Source: CALFVT01 sp964513675 (GTDB taxonomy: Bacteria; Pseudomonadota; Alphaproteobacteria; Caulobacterales; Maricaulaceae). From it: 64,000 bases of DNA. The position numbers and the translations under genes were made by a program. The stretch covers positions 35,085 to 99,084 of the forward strand of contig CAZEOD010000002.1 in assembly GCA_964513675.1 (NCBI GenBank). The letters are read 5' to 3'. Under the pieces are notes generated by a model. The model was not told where the DNA came from, ran no database searches, and worked only from the letters and a program-made list of their open reading frames with translations. This document shows positions 57,749-64,000 of this stretch, one piece after another; position 1 is the stretch's first letter, and every line of letters starts with the position of its first letter.

Positions 57749-60418
57749 CTAAGGGATTCGCGCTCTGAAGGTGATTGAAAATGACGGAGCTGGATCGGCG
57801 GCCAAAAAGCTACCTTTAGGGTTAAAGCAGATAAAGGCGACATCGGGATTAACGCCGGGGTCTACGCTATCCGTGCAATCGGCGAAGCTTGTCGGCGGTG
57901 TCGCTGCGATGGAAAACCCGACATCTGTGGCCGGATCAAAGGTTAGGCCGGTTGGCGTGATTTCTGTAAAAATAATCTCATCCGTTCCAGCGGCGTCGCC
58001 GTTCGCATCTGCGAAAACATATTCCAAATCATCGGGAAAGTTATCGACAAGGAAAATACTATCAACGTCAACCGCCCCTGCGCCGGTATTGCTGACGGTG
58101 ATCGTATAGCTGACATCACTCCCGGGAATAGAATAGCTGCCATTAAGCGCATTGACCGTTTTAACGGCGTTTAACGCGGCATCACCCAGAATGAGCGAGA
58201 TGGCATAATCTTCAACTTCGCCGTCGCCGGCCGCTTCGCCGGGGCTAAGCCCGCTAGATGTTGACCAGCGCAGGCGAATAAAACTATCGCCCGCCGTCAT
58301 CACAATCGGCGCTGTGATAGCGAGTGTAATAACGCCGTCGCCATCACCGTCTTGGACATCCGCAATGACGTTTTCATTCGCGTCATCAAAATCGCCGTCA
58401 ATATTCCAATCGATCCAAACTTGAAGAAACCCGCCGTTGCCGGACACGTCTACGTCAAAGCTTTCAGTCTCTCCGCCTGTAAAATCAGGCGGCGCCGCGC
58501 CGTCATCACCGGCGTCACCGGCCGCTGTGGGGCTATCGAAACTTGTCGCTTCCGCCGTATTGCTCGCGCCGAGCTGAATACCGGCCACAATCGTATGAAT
58601 CGGATTGCCGTAATTATTAATCGGCGCATCGCCAAAGTCTTCATCAATAACAGGATTAGAGACGGCCGTGCCGATACTCGGACAATCAAAGGTCATGGAG
58701 GTCAGCCGCCCATTAAACGTTCCTGTTGCGCCAAGCGTGGCCGTAAATGTTGTTGTGTCGGTATAAAAAACAGTCACGATATTATCAACCGCGCTGCGGT
58801 CAACGCCGGGGGCCGCGTCAAAACTCGTGCTTTGGAAGCGGATTTCATTGGCGTTATTTGGGCTTGGGTTGATCTCTGTCAGGACGGTGGTGCTACTGAA
58901 AAGGGATTCGACGAAGCTGTCTTCATAGTCAACATATTCGACGACATCCACGCCGTTACCATCAACGTCGATCGAACTGGCGGCGAAATCCAGCGTGGCT
59001 GGAAGCCCTGTGTCCGTGAAAAAGAAATCGAACTGAAATTCAATCCCGCTATCGCCATTGGTATTTAAGACGGGCTGGAAACTGCCGATAAGTAATTCAT
59101 TGTCAGGATTGCCAATGAACGGGCCGTCATCATCAATATTAGCCAGCCCCGCCCCGCCGACGCTGCCCGTAATTGTGACATTGGTGCTAATTCCCGATGT
59201 CACATTATCATAGCGGTAAACCGCCCCGACAGAATTAGCGCTGCCAGATGTTAGTGTGGGGTTTTCAAAGGATAGAACCTCAATTAATCGCCCATTACAG
59301 CTGAGCATAGGATTGCTCTCACGCGGGGATAATGTGACGCTATCTGTATCATCTTCATTTGGATTCGTGAGGCGGTTTCCGGGCGTTGAATCGGGATCGC
59401 CCGCATTACTGTTTTGGACTTCGGCGACAAAAACATAAGGCCCCGTTTCTTGTACGGTCGATATTATATTAAGCGCCGCTGTCTGGCCAACGGCTAAATT
59501 ACCAATCGTCCAAAGTCCTGCGACCTCGTCATAATCACCGCTGCTATTATCAGAATCATAAGCGAGCCCTGCTGGCAAGGGGATGTCAATGACGACACCG
59601 CTTGTGGCTTGCGGGCCTGTATTTGTTATCTCTACCGTATTGGTGACTAAACTGCCGGTGAAGGGAATAAAGCTGGATGTTGTGACTTGGGTGGTTAAAT
59701 CTGCGCCCCCGTCAACCCAGCGAATATCGCCTAATCCCGCAAATAGCCCGCCGGGATTATTAGCCGAGTCATCCCCGACATAAACTTCAATAACGACATT
59801 CTGCACAGGCTGCGCGCCGAAGTTAACATTAAGATTAGCCTCTGTGCCCCCGAATCCGCCGTCTCCATTCCCCTCCCAACCCGTTACGCCGGGAATATTA
59901 TCAGGAATAATTAAAGCGCCGCTTTCTGTAAAAAAGGCGGGGTTATTTAAGAGCGTTTGCTGCGGCCCAACGCCATCATCAAAAAAGACTTGCACGCCAT
60001 CATCGACAGTCGCCGTTTGGTTAAAATTTAAAAGGTCAAAATCAAGATTAAAAACCGGCTGATTAAATTCTAAATTGATAATAATGCGGTCATCTCTATC
60101 ATTGAAACTATTATCATAGGCAATCAGCGCAATTCCGTTTTCACCGGCAAATGTAAATTGGTTGAAATAAGATAGAAAATCAGGAAACCCGCCGGCAGGA
60201 ACCTGCGTGCCGCCATCCGTAATCGTATCATAGCTTAAAGTGGCTTGTACCCCGCCGCTATTAACAACAAGGTTACGCGGAATCGCTGCGCCTTCGGCAA
60301 AACCTTCATTTTCCCAAATGATTTCACCGCTAGACTGACCATAGGCTTGCACGGCAAATAAGCTTGCCGCCATAGCCCATAGGCATATGCGCATGATGCA
60401 TATAAGGAGTTTATCCAC
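57749..60418 (-). CDS. Large exported DUF11/GEVED-domain surface protein
   Basis: An 889-residue protein with a signal peptide (cleavage near VQAYG|QSSG). A beta-rich N-terminal part follows (residues about 30-220). A DUF11-like domain lies near 230-350 (LVTNTVEITNTGPQATSGVV). A middle domain contains MLSCNGRLIEVLSFENPTL. A GEVED domain is near 620-740 (DFGDAPINNYGNPIHTIVAG, VWIDWNIDGDFDD, GDGEVEDYAISL). A second DUF11-like repeat is near 745-880 (NAVKTVNALNGSYSIPGSDV). It is highly acidic with Asp/Asn-rich loops that may bind calcium. No membrane anchor or C-terminal sorting signal is seen. It is likely secreted or surface-attached, possibly by a T2SS. GTG start; ATG at 60394 is an alternative. 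Confidence 0.82.
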   Translation of the reverse strand: MDKLLICIMRICLWAMAASLFAVQAYGQSSGEIIWENEGFAEGAAIPRNLVVNSGGVQATLSYDTITDGGTQVPAGGFPDFLSYFNQFTFAGENGIALIAYDNSFNDRDDRIIINLEFNQPVFNLDFDLLNFNQTATVDDGVQVFFDDGVGPQQTLLNNPAFFTESGALIIPDNIPGVTGWEGNGDGGFGGTEANLNVNFGAQPVQNVVIEVYVGDDSANNPGGLFAGLGDIRWVDGGADLTTQVTTSSFIPFTGSLVTNTVEITNTGPQATSGVVIDIPLPAGLAYDSDNSSGDYDEVAGLWTIGNLAVGQTAALNIISTVQETGPYVFVAEVQNSNAGDPDSTPGNRLTNPNEDDTDSVTLSPRESNPMLSCNGRLIEVLSFENPTLTSGSANSVGAVYRYDNVTSGISTNVTITGSVGGAGLANIDDDGPFIGNPDNELLIGSFQPVLNTNGDSGIEFQFDFFFTDTGLPATLDFAASSIDVDGNGVDVVEYVDYEDSFVESLFSSTTVLTEINPSPNNANEIRFQSTSFDAAPGVDRSAVDNIVTVFYTDTTTFTATLGATGTFNGRLTSMTFDCPSIGTAVSNPVIDEDFGDAPINNYGNPIHTIVAGIQLGASNTAEATSFDSPTAAGDAGDDGAAPPDFTGGETESFDVDVSGNGGFLQVWIDWNIDGDFDDANENVIADVQDGDGDGVITLAITAPIVMTAGDSFIRLRWSTSSGLSPGEAAGDGEVEDYAISLILGDAALNAVKTVNALNGSYSIPGSDVSYTITVSNTGAGAVDVDSIFLVDNFPDDLEYVFADANGDAAGTDEIIFTEITPTGLTFDPATDVGFSIAATPPTSFADCTDSVDPGVNPDVAFICFNPKGSFLAADPAPSFSITFRARIP

Positions 60419-60506
60419 GTCAGGCCCCTATGCCATTTTCCGCAGGTTTAATTTTATCAATCACAACCACGGGTTCTCATCCTTGGCAATATCTGTCAGA
60501 TATAAA

Positions 60507-60521
60507 TTAAATTAGCGTTAA
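60507..60521. promoter_or_regulatory. Perfect CtrA-type box upstream of the DUF11/GEVED gene
   Basis: TTAA-ATTAGCG-TTAA lies 89 bases upstream of the minus-strand start at 60418. Its right half AGCGTTAA matches that of the box at 48005-48019. It lies between two minus-strand genes, after lipB. Confidence 0.5.
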
Positions 60522-60578
60522 ATAGGCAGGCTTAGAGGTGAGAGGCGCGGCGGATTGATACGGCCTCTAAGCAGGGAC

Positions 60579-61247
60579 TTAAGCTGAAATCGGCCCAAAT
60601 ATATTTGTAAAACTGTCTTTCAAGGCGAGGTCAAGCTGGGCCATATCCGCGGCTTTGCCCATCGCCTTAAGGCTCGTGACCCCGTGTTCAGAAATGCCGC
60701 AGGGCACGATGCCGCCGAAATGCGATAAATCGGGGCTGACATTAATCGCAATCCCGTGAAAACTGACCCATTTGCGCAGGCGCACGCCAATGGCGGCAAT
60801 TTTATCTTCGCGGCCATCGGCGTGGGTGACCCACACGCCGACACGTCCGCAGCGCCGCTCTGCGCTCACGCCGCATATCGCAAGGCTGTCGATAACCCAT
60901 TGCTCAAGCGCGCGGACAAAGGCGGCGACATCGCGGCCCCTTTGGCGTAAATCGAGCATAACATAAGCCACGCGCTGCCCCGGGCCGTGATAAGTATATT
61001 GCCCGCCCCGCCCCGCCGAATAGACAGGAAAGCGCTCCGGCGCAATCAGGTCACGCTCATTGGCGCGCGTTCCGGCGGTATAAAGCGGGGGGTGCTCTAA
61101 TAACCAAATTTGCTGCGCGGCGGTGCCGGCCGCGATTTTTGCCGCGCGGTCTTCCATATAGGCCAAGCCTTCGGGATAAGGCGTCAGGCCAGAGCTGACG
61201 CGCCAGTCTGTGGGAACGGCGCTATATATTTTATCAAGATGAGGCAT
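60579..61247 (-). CDS. lipB: Octanoyltransferase LipB
   Basis: A 222-residue enzyme moving octanoyl from ACP to lipoyl domains of 2-oxoacid dehydrogenases and GcvH. Motifs are YSAGRGGQYTYHGPGQRVAYVMLDL in outline, catalytic Lys in KIAAIGVRLRKWVSFHG, and the acyl-accepting Cys in GIVPCGISEHGVTSL. Length is usual. It starts at ATG 61247. Confidence 0.95.
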   Translation of the reverse strand: MPHLDKIYSAVPTDWRVSSGLTPYPEGLAYMEDRAAKIAAGTAAQQIWLLEHPPLYTAGTRANERDLIAPERFPVYSAGRGGQYTYHGPGQRVAYVMLDLRQRGRDVAAFVRALEQWVIDSLAICGVSAERRCGRVGVWVTHADGREDKIAAIGVRLRKWVSFHGIAINVSPDLSHFGGIVPCGISEHGVTSLKAMGKAADMAQLDLALKDSFTNIFGPISA

Positions 61248-61420
61248 TGGCGTTTATATGTAGGCACTTGGCCTTGGTATCAAGACTATTCTAATCCGAG
61301 AGGGCGCAGAGGTGGGGGTATGTAAAGGGCGGTCCATGAGCCTTATTGATAATCTTGGAGGCGCCCCCACATAGATTAGAACGTTCGCCAAAAGCTGCGC
61401 CTTGAGATTATGGAGACTAT

Positions 61421-61645
61421 ATGATTTGCCTCATTCGTACGATGAATCCTGTGACGCTCAGCTATGCGCAAGCTTTACTGAAAGATGCCGAGATTGAGAG
61501 TTTTCTCTTTGATATGCATAGCTCTGTTCTGGATGGGTCAACGATTACGGTCAGGCGGCGCTTGATGATTATTGACGAGGACGAAGAGGAGGCCCGCGCT
61601 ATATTACAGGCGGCAGGCCTCGGCGGTGAATTAACACAGGTTTGA
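61421..61645 (+). CDS. DUF2007 family small protein
   Basis: A 74-residue protein typical of DUF2007 in alphaproteobacteria. It starts MICLIRTMNPVTLSYAQALL and contains DAEIESFLFDMHSSVLDGS and a C-terminal DEEEARAILQAAGL. The family resembles the regulatory domain of PII-like or glycine-cleavage proteins and is often called a putative signal-transducing protein. Function unknown. Confidence 0.9.
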   Translation: MICLIRTMNPVTLSYAQALLKDAEIESFLFDMHSSVLDGSTITVRRRLMIIDEDEEEARAILQAAGLGGELTQV

Positions 61646-61964
61646 CGGCTTAGATTTGCGCGGCTCCCCTTTATTTACTCTTTCCTTGCCCCTTTCTTAC
61701 TCCTTTTTTTTAGGGCCTTCAGTCTGGGCGGTGCGGGGTGATTGCAAAATTCACCCTTGACCCCTGATTTATCTTTCCTTACCAAAATATTATACCGCGA
61801 AGGGAAGCGTGAGCGAATTGCCGCATTGGGAATATAGCTCTTACGGCCAACTTCATATATTCGCGAAGGGAAGCGCTACGCCATAAGTAGCGGCCAACTT
61901 CTTTTACATAACAGAGTTCGCACGGCGCAAAGATGCCGGCTATGGACTCATCGGGGACAAAAAT
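61646..61964. other. Gap before hppA with an imperfect tandem duplication
   Basis: No gene is supported in these 319 bases. The first part has pyrimidine-rich tracts. Bases 61796-61901 carry two imperfect copies of a block bounded by CGCGAAGGGAAGCG and CGGCCAACTTC. The last 60 bases lead to the hppA ribosome site GGGGAC. Confidence 0.6.
61796..61901. repeat. Imperfect tandem duplication in the hppA leader
   Basis: CGCGAAGGGAAGCG occurs at 61796-61809 and 61862-61875. CGGCCAACTTC occurs at 61844-61854 and 61891-61901. The order is the same in both copies, with differing inner sequence (45 versus 26 bases long overall inside). Confidence 0.75.
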
Positions 61965-64000
61965 ATGACTCTATATCTAATTATTGCTGCGGGCGTTTTG
62001 GCCGTGGTTTACGGGGTGTGGGCCCGTGCCAGCTTAATGAAAGCGCCGACAGGCAATGACCGCATGAATGAGATTGCCGGCGCCATTCAGGAAGGCGCGA
62101 AAGCTTATCTTAATAAACAATATAAAACCATCGCCATGGTCGGCGTCGTTGTGGCCGTGCTGCTCTTCTTTTTACTGGGCGGGATTATTGGCCCGCTTGG
62201 CTTTATCATAGGCGCGCTACTCTCGGGCATTGCCGGATATGTCGGCATGCTTGTTTCTGTGCAAGCCAATGTGCGGACAACCGAAGCCTCGCGGGGCAGC
62301 TTAGGCGCGGGCCTGAACGTTGCGTTTAAAGCCGGCGCGATTACCGGTATGCTGGTGGCGGGGTTTGCTCTGCTCGGTTTGGCTGGATATTATGCGCTGC
62401 TGACAGGCCCGATGGGGCATGAATCTAATAGCCGCGAAGTGATTGACGGGCTTGTTTCCTTGTCATTAGGCGCGTCTTTGATTTCTGTCTTTGCCCGTCT
62501 TGGCGGCGGTATCTTCACCAAAGGCGCAGATGTCGGCGGTGATTTAGTCGGTAAAGTTGAAGCGGGTATTCCCGAAGATGACCCGCGTAATCCTGCAACA
62601 ATCGCAGATAATGTCGGCGATAATGTCGGGGATTGCGCTGGTATGGCCGCGGATTTATTCGAGACTTATGTTGTGACAATTGCCGCGACCATGGTTCTTG
62701 GCTCTATTCTCTACGGAACATTGGGCTCGCTTGCGCTTTATCCTATGGCGATTGCAGGGGCCTGTATTGTGACATCCATCATTGGGACATTTTTTGTTCG
62801 CCTTTCCAAAGGCTCCGTCAATGTTATGGGCGCGCTATATAAAGGTTTAATTGCAACAGGCGTTTTATCGGCGGGTGCGATTTATCTTGTGACCATGCAA
62901 ACCATCGGCATGGGCGAAATTCAAGGCACTGAATTTTCAGGCCTAGACTTGTTCATCTGCTCGATTATTGGTCTGGTGATTACCTTCGCGATTGTTGTTG
63001 TCACGGAATATTACACAGGGACAAAATATAAGCCGGTTCAATCTGTCGCGGCGGCGTCTGAATCAGGCCATGGTACAAATGTGATCCAAGGCCTCGCAGT
63101 TTCAATGGAAGCCACAGCGATTCCGGTTCTGATTATTGTCTTTGGTATTATCGGTACGTTCTCTATGGCCGGTCTTTACGGCATTGCGATTGCTGTGACG
63201 GCAATGCTTGGTGTTGCTGGTATGATCGTTGCGCTGGATGCCTTTGGCCCGGTGACAGATAACGCAGGCGGCATTGCTGAAATGGCAGAGCTTCCGAGCG
63301 AAGTCCGTAATACAACGGATGCGCTGGATGCGGTTGGCAATACAACCAAAGCCGTCACAAAGGGCTATGCGATTGCCTCAGCCGGACTCGGGGCCTTGGT
63401 GCTATTTGCGGCCTATTATAAAGATGTCGAGTTTTTTGCAGCCAAAGCTGAGCCGGGTTCATTCTTTGACGGTCTTGATAAGCTGACCTTTAGCCTGACC
63501 GATCCCTATGTTATTGTGGGTCTGTTTATTGGCGGCATGTTGCCTTATCTGTTTGGTGCATGGTCTATGCAGTCTGTTGGACGCGCGGCGGCCGCGATTG
63601 TCGAAGAAGTGCGCCGTCAGTTCAAAGCCGACCCCGGCATTATGGCCGGTACGAGCCGTCCTGATTACGCCAAAGCCGTTGATCTTTTGACGGGCGCTGC
63701 GATTAAGGAAATGATTAAGCCGTCACTTCTGCCGATCTTTGCCCCAATTATACTCTTTTTCGCGGTTAAGTTTTTATCCGGAAGTAATGCGGCGGCGGTG
63801 TCTGCGCTGGGCGCGATGCTCCTTGGCGTTATTGTCACCGGTTTGTTTGTGGCGCTTTCCATGACGGCCGGCGGCGGTGCGTGGGATAATGCGAAGAAAT
63901 ATATCGAAGACGGTCACCACGGCGGCAAAGGCTCTGATGCCCATAAAGCCTCTGTGACCGGCGATACGGTTGGCGATCCTTACAAAGATACAGCTGGCCC
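61965..64000 (+). CDS. hppA: K+-independent-type proton-translocating pyrophosphatase, 3'-truncated by window edge
   Basis: The reading frame opens at ATG 61965 and is still open at the window end (about 678 residues; family about 690-720). It couples PPi hydrolysis to proton pumping across the inner membrane. The substrate site contains GIPEDDPRNPATIADNVGDNVGDC, in outline, with DNVGDCAGMAADLFE. The GNTTKAVTKG motif (Lys462, Thr465) marks the K+-independent class; K+-dependent enzymes carry Ala at the first position. About 15-16 membrane helices are expected. GGGGAC precedes the start. The C-terminus HKASVTGDTVGDPYKDT is the usual final domain. Confidence 0.95.
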   Translation, partial: MTLYLIIAAGVLAVVYGVWARASLMKAPTGNDRMNEIAGAIQEGAKAYLNKQYKTIAMVGVVVAVLLFFLLGGIIGPLGFIIGALLSGIAGYVGMLVSVQANVRTTEASRGSLGAGLNVAFKAGAITGMLVAGFALLGLAGYYALLTGPMGHESNSREVIDGLVSLSLGASLISVFARLGGGIFTKGADVGGDLVGKVEAGIPEDDPRNPATIADNVGDNVGDCAGMAADLFETYVVTIAATMVLGSILYGTLGSLALYPMAIAGACIVTSIIGTFFVRLSKGSVNVMGALYKGLIATGVLSAGAIYLVTMQTIGMGEIQGTEFSGLDLFICSIIGLVITFAIVVVTEYYTGTKYKPVQSVAAASESGHGTNVIQGLAVSMEATAIPVLIIVFGIIGTFSMAGLYGIAIAVTAMLGVAGMIVALDAFGPVTDNAGGIAEMAELPSEVRNTTDALDAVGNTTKAVTKGYAIASAGLGALVLFAAYYKDVEFFAAKAEPGSFFDGLDKLTFSLTDPYVIVGLFIGGMLPYLFGAWSMQSVGRAAAAIVEEVRRQFKADPGIMAGTSRPDYAKAVDLLTGAAIKEMIKPSLLPIFAPIILFFAVKFLSGSNAAAVSALGAMLLGVIVTGLFVALSMTAGGGAWDNAKKYIEDGHHGGKGSDAHKASVTGDTVGDPYKDTAG

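Noticed and set aside
58352..59068. Plus-strand reading frame of 238 codons opposite the DUF11/GEVED gene
   Set aside because: Antisense to a gene with signal peptide and recognisable domains; Arg/Ile-rich shadow composition.
1..64000. CRISPR array, insertion sequence, prophage or integron
   Set aside because: No regularly spaced long repeats, transposase, integrase or phage structural genes were seen.

Overview
The window looks like chromosomal DNA of an alphaproteobacterium. The order ubiE / mutM / enoyl-CoA hydratase / rpsT / dnaA / dnaN / recF is the one seen around dnaA in this class. The fabA-fabB pair, the SH3 protein next to a GyaR-type dehydrogenase, a K+-independent-type proton pyrophosphatase and perfect CtrA-type boxes (TTAA-N7-TTAA) all fit. 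A Hyphomonadaceae/Maricaulales-like organism is my best guess, but it is inferred only from gene content. No rRNA, tRNA, CRISPR array, insertion sequence or prophage was found.

Region 1 (1-15.5 kb): the 3' part of an MscS channel, then type II secretion system 1 (T2SS-1). gspF-G-H-O lie on the minus strand. On the plus strand follow a sulfotransferase and gspJ-K-L-M-C-D-I, then a monocistronic gene for a 490-residue exported, S-layer-like protein with its own promoter, terminator and distinct codon use, then gspE. Region 2 (15.6-17.0 kb): rmlA and rmlC. Region 3 (17.1-28.9 kb): a second, differently built T2SS (gspC-D-E-F-G-H-I-J-K-L-M-N plus a lipoprotein) without its own prepilin peptidase, so it probably shares gspO of T2SS-1. 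Region 4 (28.9-29.2 kb): two tandem hairpin-plus-terminator units that look like small RNA genes.

Region 5 (29.2-36.6 kb): the replication-initiation neighbourhood recF-dnaN-dnaA-rpsT, then echA, mutM and ubiE. The DnaA is divergent and carries Tyr where the box VII arginine finger is expected. Region 6 (36.7-61.6 kb): housekeeping and envelope genes: a DEAD-box helicase, ccmAB, a BI-1 membrane protein, thpR, an OmpV-like porin, a TetR regulator divergent from a DM13 protein, fabBA, SH3/gyaR, a structured RNA candidate at 49.52-49.69 kb, an Arg/Gly-rich exported protein, a ThiF/MoeB enzyme, a lipoprotein methyltransferase, an NDUFA9-like protein, a tyrosine phosphatase, an HD protein, an exported thioredoxin-like protein, a PhoD-like phosphatase, a sirtuin, an 889-residue exported DUF11/GEVED protein and lipB. 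Region 7 (62.0-64.0 kb): hppA, running off the window end.

How the parts may work together: two T2SSs and several large exported proteins point to a strong investment in the cell surface. Four perfect CtrA-type boxes were found, all between genes. Three lie next to exported-protein genes (12163, 49804, 60418) and one in front of gyaR, opposite an exported SH3 protein. This suggests that surface assembly is tied to the cell cycle. The most unusual candidate system is T2SS-1 with its embedded sulfotransferase and embedded, probably abundant, exported protein. All functional links are inference from sequence and position.
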